This document shows, one piece after another, positions 35,368 to 45,009 of a DNA stretch of 64,000 nt. This stretch comes from Tetmemena sp. SeJ-2015 (taxonomy: Eukaryota > Ciliophora > Spirotrichea > Sporadotrichida > Oxytrichidae): assembly GCA_027382625.1 (NCBI GenBank), contig JAJKFJ010021864.1:1-64000 (forward strand), in the 5' to 3' direction. The translations under genes and the position numbers were made by a program. Each line of letters begins with the position of its first letter. The first letter of the stretch is position 1. The notes under the pieces are model-generated. The model did no database searches. It was not told the DNA's origin and worked only from the letters and a program-made list of their open reading frames with translations.

Positions 35368-38300
35368 TCATCCAGTGCGAGGATTAAATCCAATCACAAT
35401 GAAGTTGAGATAGCTCACAGCAATGGCTATGAAGATCAAAGTAAATAACGAATTAATTTAATTTAAGTACCTGAAATCCAATAATTGATTTCCTTAATAG
35501 TTTTAGCGTCTAGTTTCTCTCCCTTATTAGTTGCTTCAGCATAGGGATCCATAACCTTAAACCATATTTTGGGGAATTGACAGAGAATAAGACAGCCAGT
35601 GTAACCAAAGGGTAGGTTGGGGCTCTCAGGCAAACTCTCAAGAATCTAGTAGGGCTTGTAAGCATTTGCATGATGGTCTGAGTGGCGTTGAAGTTTGAGA
35701 AGCATATAGTTGGAGGCAACCTGAGGAGCATTCCAAGAGTGAATAATTTTAACTGACTCATAGTTTCCGTTAGCGTCAATCTTTCTCATCAATCCATAAT
35801 GCTCAATGTAGTTGATTGCCTCGAACAGCAAGATGTTTAGCAAACTATATATCATGTTGAAGTAGAAGGCGGCTTTTCCAAAGGCGTAATAAACTCCAAC
35901 CATATAGAAGAAAGTCAAAAGATTCACTTATAATTACAAATTTTGACATTGAAATATTCTATTCCAGAGGATAAGTTTGTTTCTGAGAGAAAATGCGCTG
36001 CAGCCTTCTTTCTCGAGCCGTGACTTTTCAAGTTACCAAGTCTCGACGTATCCCTCAGGGATAGCTCTATAATAAAACGCCCATAAAGATTCTCCCATCC
36101 TTGCAGTGGAAGGATCCTGAAGGGTGGCTACTTTCTTATGATGAGATTTTATGTGCTGAATAATAAAGTGCGAGTAAAGACCTTTATGCTTTATTAAAGC
36201 TTATAAAAATTAATCCTTTAGCGTATGTAAGATTGCCAGCAATTTTGTGAATGAGAGATTTCCTGTGCACAAGTTCATGGCCGATAACAAGATTCAAAGC
36301 TCCTGCATTTGCTGCGCAAAAAGCTGTGAAAAAGTACTACAAGAAGCTAAGTTAGATATTAAATAATTATTTTTAAAATACATATTAATTAATTTTTTTA
36401 TTTAATCACTTTTATAATAGCATGCATTTTTTTAATTATCAAATTTTTTTCATAAATCTACCTAGACTTATAATTTGCTATCTAAAATATGTATGTTTTA
36501 CTATGCAAAACAATTATTATTTAGTGTTAATTTAGGGTAAATAATAAATGAAATAATATGAAAATTAAGGGATTGAGAAAAATTGGATATGAAGGTTTAA
36601 AAATACTTGGAAATAAACTTTAGTCATTTCCTAACTGTAAAAAACTTGTTCAATGGTTTTTTCTATTTTTAAAATCTATCATCAAAATTAAATTATTTTT
36701 AATTTCTAAAAGAATTATTTTTAGAATGTTTTAAAAAAATTTTATAAGAATTTTTTAAATTTTAAAAATTTTTTCTTGCTTTTTTTTAAAATTTTAAATA
36801 ATAATTAATTTTTAAAATTTTAGGAAAAAAAAAAAAAATTAAAAATAAGGAAAATTATAGGAAAAAAAAAAATTAATGGGATCTTTAAAGGTTTAAAAAA
36901 AAGCCCTCCGGAAAACTACCCGATATTTTTGATTTTTTTCTAAACTTTTAAAAAAACCAAAAATCTTTTTTCTTTAAATTTTGAGTTTTAGATTTTCGGG
37001 GGGAATAGAGTGCAGTTTTTGGAAAAATTTTAAAAGGGTCTTAAAAAAAAATTAAAAAGGATAAATTAAGTAGGATATTGTAAAATATTAGATAAGATCG
37101 CTTATTTCAAAAGTCCTTGCTTAAGATTTCTCTGATCACATGAATCCTAACCTGATTTTCCAGAGCAACCTTTTTAACATAGCACTCGGAGCTTCCTAGC
37201 ATCGCTTGCGGTCATTCTCTACAGCACCTCAGCCTCAGTTGAGACGATATTCTCTCTAGAGAATTAGCGAGGAGTCAATATACTTCCTTGCTATCTTAAT
37301 TCAGCGAAGCTGCAGCTTCACAATGAAAATGAAAGTACTACCTCCAGTAAGATTAGCGTACAGCTAAACCTTGAAGATAAAGCTCTCGCCAGCTTTAAGT
37401 TTTCTCGTCGACCTTCGATTTGTAGTGACAGTCCAAGCAGCGCAGCTGTAAAGGAAGTTGAGAAGTTGGCTTGAAAAGTAGAGTAAGGAGAGTTAAGTTC
37501 AAGAGCCAAGATGAAAAGTGAAACAGCTTACAGATCTATCGAGCAGCTCAAGTGGCAGAGTTCTTGGGTGAGCAGGGCATGAAAATGCGTGAGCTCTCAA
37601 AACGTAAGAGTGAGTACAAGTAGCAGTAATTCTCTCTGAGCTCATTGCTGCTATCAACCAAGACAAGATAGTGAGCAGCTAGATATAGAAGGAAGCATTC
37701 GATTCTCTTTGAGAACCTTCATCTACAAGTCACTGAAGAGCATTCGCAGTGAATAGAGTCTTTTGCACAAGAAGATCGTTCTACTTAATGAGAATGCAGT
37801 CATTCATCGCTTCTCAGAGGTACTTGAAACAGCCAAACGATTCAAAAAGTTGTAGTGCTCTTCAAAGCAGAGTACTCACCATGGCTTCAATCCGATCGAA
37901 CAGCTTCTCATTGTCAGAGGTATGAAGTAGTAGAGTAACCTCATTGGAGTTGTAATCACACTCTGTGAAATCTTTCTGCGAGTCTATCTTCAACTGACTA
38001 AACTTCTTTCTAATGCTCAACTGTTTCGAGTTGCTCTCGGTGATTAAATGGATAGGTAAGAGCTAAGTTTAGCGAACTGTATTAGATCTGAGATGAGGAG
38101 TTCTAAGAGCTGAGTCACTGTCAAGTTCCTTTGCCTCTCTTTAAGAAGATGAGTGAGCTCTATCTTACCTTGACTCTCTGAGTCTATTTACTCTCCTCTC
38201 TCTGATTTTTCTCTGCTCTCACTCTCTGAAAGAGGACCTTGCACAGCATTTGACAGTGTCTCTCTTCCAAAAGTTGCCTTCACTCTTCTGAAATTACTCC

Positions 38301-40198
38301 AATTGTCTTTTGTCCGAGGCTTGCTCTCTAGTTTCAGGCTTAGTTTGAGAGAATGTCACTTGCTCCTGTCTTAGTTTCTCTATGCTTGCGAAATCCACTC
38401 TCACTCTCTGAATGACAAGACTGGTCGAAGCTCCACTGCTTCGGAGGCTAGTAGTCAGACCTAAAGTTGCTCATACTTATGATCAGTGCATCCTTTGCAA
38501 AGAACTGTGTAAGCAGTCTACCTCACCCACAGTTTTTTCTCATTGAAAGATGGATCTCTATACTTAGATTGGCTTTAGAAGTCTAGCCGAACTTGAGATA
38601 GAAGCTGGACTTCAAGATCTGAATAACGCTTCGCTGGACTTGGCACGCGCAAGTCTCTAAACTCTGCTTCTCTCTGCTTGAGCTCCTCCAGCTCCTGAAT
38701 GATTATCTTTGCGTTCATGTGATAGATGCCAAGCTTCTAAATGCCTTGGCTTCTTTGCGTTTGACTTTTGCCTTGAACTGTTTTATTACACTGTTAGCTG
38801 GCTTTTTGCTTAAACTAAGGTCTTTGACAAACATTCTGGCCTTTTTGTCTTGTTCTGAGAAGAGATTCACAATTTCTTTCTTTTATAACTCTAACTTAGG
38901 GGGTTTTATTTGTGAATAATTGGTCTCTGCCCAGTTACCTCAATCAGGAGAGCATATAGAGGGGATTTCACTTGATAAAATCTTCTTAATTTTGAAAGCC
39001 CTATCCTTTAGATCGTCCTCCGTGGGTAAGCGTCGTGAAGGCCAAAAATAGAATCCCAAGGTAGAAACCTTGCTACCATAATAAATTTTAAAATAAAAAA
39101 TACTTTTATTAAATCATAACTGGATTAGTAATATTGGGGGGGGCCCTTTTCTCGTAGTAAAATTTTATGATGAAAAAATGATAGGAAAAAAAATGTTTAT
39201 GAGGTAATTTTCGCTCCTAAATCTGATTCTTCCGGCTAAAGAGATGAATTCAAATATATAAGGCTTCAAATTTTAATCCTAATTCTATCAGTTAGAGGTC
39301 AGTTACACCTAAATAAAATCTATTTTTGAAGCTAATTTTTCGCTTTTGTAAAATCAAATTAAAGTGCAATTTTTAAATAGTTCAACATTTTTTATACACA
39401 GCATGCTTCAGCTATAAGCCCAAAGAAGTATAGTTTTAAAATTTTAGCATCAGCTCCTGAATCATTAAGTTAATTTTTGTTTTATAAAAAATTTGTTAAT
39501 TATTTAAAAATTGCACTTTAAATTGATTTTACAAAAGCGAAAAATTAGCTTCAAAAATAGATTTTATTTAGGTGTAGCTGACCTCTAATTGACAAAATTG
39601 GGATTTAAATTTGAAGCCTTATATGTTAGAATTCATCTCTTTAGCTGGAAGAATCAGATTTAGGAGAGAAAATTACCCCATAAACATATTTGTTCTTCCC
39701 TTTATTCATTATAAAATTTTACTGTCGAGGAAAGGCCCCCCCCCGTAAAATTAGATATGACCATTCTTAAACAATAGTAGAGTATAGAAATAATTTCCAA
39801 ATTCTACGAACCAGCAAGAGTACATAGGAACTAGGAATTTCCAATCTTTTTCGAAGGCCCTAGTCTTATGCTCAGGCAAGTTGTAATTATCGTGAGGAAG
39901 GATATAATCAAGAACGGGCACCAAACAATAGCCAAACCACAAACAAAACAGAGAGTTTTGCCACTTATAATCCACGTAAAGTCCACATGCTATCATTTAA
40001 AAAAAGCTAATCTTAAAATAAAATTTTAAATTAATATATCAAGAGAGTAGGAAGCATATAAGGAAGAACTTAGAGCCATGTCACTTTAACAGCCTGAGGG
40101 GTATCTTGAAGTTTTTAAATGACTTATGATGAAGCCACCTTAGAATTAATTTTGTCAAGAGGAGGTGGATCCGGATAGCAGTTTTGGGTAGTATTCAT
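35368..40198 (-). CDS. AlkB-type membrane di-iron hydroxylase, copy 2 (carries a 3.4-kb IES)
   Basis: Same family as copy 1. ATG 40196-40198 (MNTTQNCYPDPPPLDKINSK), TGA 35368. Motifs: LDYILPHDNYNLPE, GHELVHRK, HIKSHHKK, NYIEHYGL and LQRHSDHHANAYKPY. Box 1 is preceded by CAANAGALNLVI. Five IESs (35438-35478, 35926-35964, 36187-36220, 36358-39756, 39996-40041) split it. Subtracting them leaves 1272 nt, exactly 424 codons (423 aa), the same length as copy 4. The gene is therefore intact after elimination, although it spans 4.8 kb because one IES carries TBE-like and MITE sequence. Confidence 0.9.
35438..35478 (-). other. IES in AlkB copy 2, pointer GAT (41 bp)
   Basis: Plus-strand ATC at 35435-35437 and 35476-35478. 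Removal gives KEINYWIFIAIAVSYLNF. Copies 4 and 5 have an IES at the same codon. Confidence 0.75.
35926..35964 (-). other. IES in AlkB copy 2, pointer GAAT (39 bp)
   Basis: Plus-strand ATTC at 35922-35925 and 35961-35964. Removal gives NKLILWNLLTFFYMVG. Confidence 0.85.
36187..36220 (-). other. IES in AlkB copy 2, pointer TAAAGG (34 bp)
   Basis: Plus-strand CCTTTA at 36181-36186 and 36215-36220. Removal gives LTYAKGLYSHFIIQH. Confidence 0.85.
36640..37075. other. Homopolymer-rich tract, low sequence quality suspected
   Basis: Dense poly-A/poly-T runs with GC-containing islands (CCCTCCGGAAAACTACCCG). Similar tracts at 51.8-52.1 and 60.0-60.5 kb. Likely hard-to-sequence or error-rich assembly; no gene. 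Confidence 0.5.
37625..38113 (+). pseudogene. DDE transposase fragment, Tc1/mariner-like (probably TBE)
   Basis: Plus-strand frame (one change near 37705) reading TFIYKSLKSIRSEQSLLHKK, then IVLLNENAVIHRFSEVLE, then FNPIEQLLIVRGMK. This matches the order of Tc1/mariner transposases: a helix, the second catalytic-strand motif (usually DNAxxHR; here the Asp position is Glu) and the LNPIE motif with the third acidic residue. Frame ends at TGA 38111. The less certain upstream part may extend to about 37130. It lies inside the giant IES. Composition is near 45% GC, well above its surroundings. The altered Asp and frame breaks suggest a dead copy. TBE assignment rests on host type and the nearby kinase/zinc-finger remnant. 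Confidence 0.55.
38050..38945 (-). pseudogene. Minus-strand ORF remnants, possibly a TBE accessory ORF
   Basis: Three overlapping minus-strand blocks look coding: LELQKKEIVNLFSEQDKKAR with LSLSKKPANSVIKQFKAKVK (about 38920-38730), IIIQELEELKQREAEFRDLR with SPAKRYSDLEVQLLSQVRLD (about 38718-38580, continuing to 38450), and LTHLLKERQRNLTVTQLLEL (about 38165-38100). The first and second meet in an ATGA overlap. They run opposite to the transposase fragment. Highly charged, helical and unassigned. Because only TGA stops, open length alone is weak evidence. Confidence 0.35.
39136..39744. mobile_element. MITE-2: G-ended, nearly fully palindromic, 8-bp TSD
   Basis: Begins GGGGGGGGCCCTTTTCTCG and ends CGAGGAAAGGCCCCCCCCC. 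The two halves are inverted copies almost to the centre (GCTAATTTTTCGCTTTTGTA and its inverse). Flanks are GTAATATT (39128-39135) and GTAAAATT (39745-39752), an 8-bp duplication with one mismatch. It lies within the giant IES of AlkB copy 2. Confidence 0.85.
39996..40041 (-). other. IES in AlkB copy 2, pointer TGATA (46 bp)
   Basis: Plus-strand TATCA at 39991-39995 and 40037-40041. Removal gives YMLPTLLIACGLYVDYK. Confidence 0.85.
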
Positions 40199-40730
40199 AA
40201 ATTATATTATAGTATCTCGATCATTCCTTCCTTAAATAGTGTAGAGGTGTAAGAATATAAAAATTAAAAAAAAGTTTTTATTTTTAATGGCACAATAATA
40301 CAAAGTGAATTCCATTTTTTAAAGGAACTATCTTGCTTTATCTTATTTGTTTGGCCACTAGAGTAAAAACAACTTTTAAGTAAATATTTCTCTTATAAAT
40401 TATAAGGAATAATAATGATCGAATTATTATCTTGGGAAAGAATATATAGGGTAAACTCACAAAAGCTATTTATATTAAATACAAAGTCACATAGCGTAAA
40501 TATGCATTCTTGACCTTGTATAAAATTCAATTTTACAGCAAGGAAACTTCCAAAGCAATATAAAAGAGGGAAAGTAGATAACCAAAACCTCGCTACGGTA
40601 AAATGAAGAGTAGATTTGTAATAAAAAAGAAAGAAAAGATTAATATACAAAGGAGCTAGGAATGTAAATATCTTTTTTAAAAGAGTGATAAAATTTTAAT
40701 TCTTGGTAAGTAATTTTTTGATATTTTTTC

Positions 40731-41546
40731 GGGGGGGGCCTTTCCTCGTCATCCACTTTTATTCATGAAAATATGAAAAATCACTATCTAGGTTAAAATA
40801 AGCCAAAAAACCAAATTTTAAGTCAAATTCAATTTCAGACTGCCTATCCTAATCATATTCTTTAATTTAGAAAATCGAGCTTAATATTGTAGAATACTTG
40901 AAGACAAAAAATATGTGTTTAAGGCAACTTGTGAGAAAGAAGACAATATTTTTTAATAAGAACATTTGTTTTTCAATATATAATTAAATAAATAACAGCG
41001 AAAACATATATATTATTTACAAAAGATATTTATATATATTGATATCAAAATTCCTTAATAAAGGCTTTAAGTTATTTAAAGGCTAAGGTTTTGATATTCT
41101 ATTATGAAATATTTAGAAGAGAATAAGAATAATAGGATTTCATAATTTATCATGACTTCAAAGGAGCAAAATAAATTTAATAAATCTCTCGACTTATATA
41201 TTAATTTTAGATTATATTGTGATTGTGTGGTAGAACTAAAAATAGAGAGTACTCGAATATTGTATTATGAGTTTAGAGTACTTTGAATTTATTATTACAT
41301 TAGATATCTTCAACTTGTGAATGCATCGATTTTTCAAAATTATACTGTCATTCCTTTGCAATTTAATTTTTGTGAAATGAAAATTTCACGAAGGTCCTAA
41401 ATATTATCTTAATTGAAGAATATGAGTAGGTGAGACCTTTTGGATTTGAATTTAGACCTAAGATTTGTTATTATTGGCTGTTTTTAGCTAGATAGTGTTT
41501 TTTCATATTTCATGAAAAAGTGGGTGACGGGGAAAGGCCCCCCCCC
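40731..41546. mobile_element. MITE-3: G-ended element with perfect 8-bp TSD
   Basis: Begins GGGGGGGGCCTTTCCTCG, with TCATCCACTTTTATTCATGA following, and ends in the inverse (GTGGGTGACGGGGAAAGG, then a C run). TSD ATTTTTTC at 40723-40730 and 41547-41554. Internal sequence is closely related to MITE-1. No coding capacity. Lies upstream of AlkB copy 2. Confidence 0.9.
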
Positions 41547-41889
41547 ATTTTTTCCAATTAAATTATTAAATTAGAAAGTTAAAATCTAGGACTTGTGATG
41601 TGGCACAAAAGTCAGCTTGGCTGAGTTAGGGAGATTAGACAGTCATTAAAAACCACAAAACCCCATAATATGATAAGCAAATGAAAAAAAGTTGTGTATA
41701 ATTAATTTTCTTTATTAATACTTTAATCATGCTAAATTTAACCCTAAACAGGCAATTTAAAGTCTTCTGGGGGGTGACCTTGACGTCTGTCTCATATTCT
41801 CTGAATTTATACCTTTAAGTGCTCTTTTCCCAGATAACTGAGTGTTAGGTTTCATAGGTTGCTTGATTATTACTTTTTTACTAACTTTT

Positions 41890-42880
41890 TTAAAGTTCTG
41901 ATACCTTGTCTATCTTACAATGTCTTGTTGCGAATTATATTGCATCATCTTCACTTTCACACTAGTAGTATTCCTCTGGTTTCATATCGCATTCAAGTAT
42001 GATTGCAACTATAGACAAATGTCCCACTGCACTGAAACCCTTGAGCCAAGTCTGTCTCTATGGGAAGTAGCCTGCAGTTCCTTGCACCGATGCTTCCTCA
42101 ATGTTTTCTCTTCTTACAACTCTGTTGAAGTCTATGACAGTTGCTCTGACTGGTTAAAAATTTATCATGATGTTCTCTGGCTTGAGATCTCTTTAATCCC
42201 AACTCATGCAACTCCATCACTCCTCTAACGAGGTCAGTGAGAATAGCAGTAAGCTAGTACTTGTTGCCCTCGTGCTGAGAAATTCTCTTAGTGTGATCTC
42301 CCATTTAGGAAGGCGAATGGCGATGTAATCATGATCGATAAGAACACCAGCAAGATGAAGAACGTACTTCAAGTTTTTGTCCCTCGCTTCTCTCAACACT
42401 GTCAGTTCGTTCGCGAACTCAAGACCTCTCTCTTCCTTCTTTACAAGGTATTCGTAAGGGAAGATCTTGTAAGCATACTCTTCTTGTATTTATGGTGTCT
42501 CTTCGCTTCGCATCAGCAAGGTGGAGGTAATTTTGAACACACTCTTTCCAAAATTACAACTCTCAAGCAAATTGAGTCTTGCTTAGAGCTAGGTAAATTT
42601 ACTGACATCATCACTAAGGGTTCTGAATTCATGAAACTCAAATTTCTCTTCTTCTCCTCTTGCTTTCCACTTTAGTTGAACCTTGTCAAGGTATCGTGCT
42701 TGCCTCTTAGCTGGGACATCTTTAAAGTTTCTTTATCCTCAATTACGAACTCAAACCATGTGCTTTTTCTCCATTTGTTTCTTGAGGAAAGCAGAGTGAG
42801 AGAATGTCTGCTCACAAGTTGAGCAAGGTTAGCGACACTTTCGATGCTTTAGCCATAGTGACCTTACCGGCTGCTAGCCT
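41890..42880 (-). pseudogene. C2H2 zinc finger + protein kinase-like remnant (TBE 57-kDa ORF type)
   Basis: Reading the minus strand from 42870: a zinc-finger-like block CSTCEQTFSHSAFLKKQMEK ending KKH (first His of C2H2 replaced by Gln). Then kinase-like blocks: ELTVLREARDKNLKYVLHLA with LIDHDYIAIRLPKWEITLRE (42410-42260), DLVRGVMELHELGL, RDLKPENIMINFQPVRATVI with DFNRVV (about 42210-42110), and GTAGYF. The catalytic RDLKPEN is intact but DFG is DFN. Several frame changes mark a decayed copy. TBE elements of oxytrichids encode a zinc-finger/kinase ORF (recalled knowledge), which this resembles. CAAAACCCC at 41657-41665 recalls the TBE telomere-like end, but a single copy is weak support. Confidence 0.6.
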
Positions 42881-42899
42881 CCTGTATAATCACTGTAAA

Positions 42900-45009
42900 T
42901 TTTGTTTATTTATCAATTGAATCGAAAATTGAGAGTTATCTCTCCAGAATGAGCATGCATTTATAAATAGTTTTCTTTGAATTTTCTATTATAGGACTAA
43001 TATGAATTGATTAGAGAGATTGTTTAAAAGAGATGTATAATTGCTCTAATGATTATATTAATAAAAACATCTCAATAAAAATAACTGCCTTAATATTTAT
43101 TTGCGTACTTTTAAGTCTTACTTTATCAGGTTTGATTATATGTTTTTGAAATATCTCTGATCTATTTTTAATTTTTTCCTCTTTTCAAACTATTCCCCCG
43201 CTAATTAATTTTCCTCATCTTCCTCTTTTTCATATTCATCTTAAATAACTCTTTAATTAATTTTACTGATACTGCTATTACTACTTTTACTGCTATTGTT
43301 GTTACTATTAGAAATATTGGTCAGGAAAACAATTCAAAAAAGATTTTTACCTGTGGGTTTCGCACCCTGGAGTAAAAAAATGACTCATCTAGCCGTTAAT
43401 CATCTGAGCATTAGGTCTTCTATCAACGTCTACTAGTGAATTTATTTCAAATATCTCTTACCTCCGATTCTGCATTCGTTTCATCCCATATATAGGTAAG
43501 TATTTAAGTGATGATTCAGTCATTTACAAATTATTATTTAATAGACATTGATTAATTAGACGCTACGATGGAAGCCATTTTCCTTTTCCAATTTGTTTTA
43601 CTCCTTGTGTAGATAAATTCTCATTTTTTGACCATAGCTAAACGTGAAAATTATCTAAGTAATTTCAATTAAGTTTTGTAATTCCAAATAAAGAAATTTC
43701 ATACAAACTTAAATTAAATCCGGAGAAAAGTAAAAATAACTCGATTTTAAAATCTTAGTCAGTTTTGATAATTTCTCTTTTCAAGTTGATTCTCTTATTG
43801 GGGTTTCTACAAATGAAAATATCTATAAATTCGCAAATGTAAATTGCCTAATTCACAACCCTGTTTCCTGCTAATATTTCAATAGAATTAAAAAGAAGCT
43901 AAGTTGAAATAAAGTGGCAATTTATATTTAAATAGCTATTATATTGAGCATTGTTTTTCTATATTTGTATTTTGTAAAATAAGTCAAATCGCAAAATAAT
44001 TTTTTTAGTATATTAAAAATATCAATTTATTAAACTTTTTCTCCCTTTCTTACAGTTAAATAATGTTTTTGATATGGCATCTGTTTATATTAAGATAAGA
44101 AATTACAAAGAAGTTATAGGTATTATATTAGTTTTTACTTTATTTGCGCATCAAATATTTTCTGTTAGTTTAAATTATTAACGATTAAGATCATCTTCGA
44201 AATTAACAATACTTGCATCCAGATAATTAAAATATTGGTAAATGAATTTTGGTTTGAAGTCTTATATTTTTAATCAGATAATATTCGGAGATTTGTGAAA
44301 TTTAATTTTGGTTGCAAGTTCTGATTAAATAGATCTCTTAACGTTCAGAATCAGAAACGATTTTCAAAGCCAATTTTGAAAAAAGTTATATAAGATAGTA
44401 GAGAGGAAACCCCAACTATTTAAACTTTCCAATCTAAAGTCAGAAATAAAAAATAATTATGGAGAGCCATAACAATTTAAATTAGAATTTTCTATAAAAT
44501 TTACATTTTTAGGGTGCATTTATTAATAATTCACAAATTAAGCCTTGCAAAAATTATATAAAGATGAAGATTCATTTTTTGTTATCACATTATAAAATTT
44601 AATCTATTAAGTAAATAAAAAAATTGAAATGATGCTATTTATGTCATAAAAACTAGTTAGTTAGACATATATTATAGCCCCGATAATTTTTTTCTCATTT
44701 TAAATTGAAATTTGTAAATTCATAAAATAAAAATGATAAGGATTAATGAAAAGATGATACACAAAATTTATAATAAATAAAAAAAGTCATAATAATACTA
44801 GAAAATATAATTATTTATTAATTCCTGGCTAATATTTTCCATTAAATTTAATTTTAATAAATTTCAGTTTTAATTAGTTCGAAAACATAAAACAAGTTTG
44901 TGAGAAAATTTGCTTTAAATTTTTTTTACTGGTCTATTTTTAAAATTTTATCATATAGAATAAATTCAGCTAAAATTCTTCTATTTTACAATGTATTAAT
45001 TTAATATAG
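42900..45009. other. Long AT-rich intergenic region, no gene seen
   Basis: No supported frame on either strand. Long A/T runs throughout. It may contain diverged repeats I could not define. Confidence 0.4.

Larger units (their letters stand above)
36358..39756 (-). other. Giant IES in AlkB copy 2, pointer ATCTAA (3399 bp)
   Basis: Plus-strand TTAGAT at 36352-36357 and 39751-39756. It occupies the position where copies 4 and 5 have 250-bp and 572-bp IESs with the same pointer. It contains a homopolymer-rich tract, TBE-like transposase and other ORF remnants, and MITE-2, whose right TSD abuts the pointer. Confidence 0.85.

Noticed and set aside
37318..37509. Short minus-strand frame near the transposase remnant
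   Set aside because: No recognisable content; the plus strand and composition fit decayed transposon DNA better.
29375..41546. G-run ends of the MITEs as telomere repeats (G4T4)
   Set aside because: The runs are uninterrupted G followed by CCTTTCC; no GGGGTTTT or CCCCAAAA repeat array was seen.
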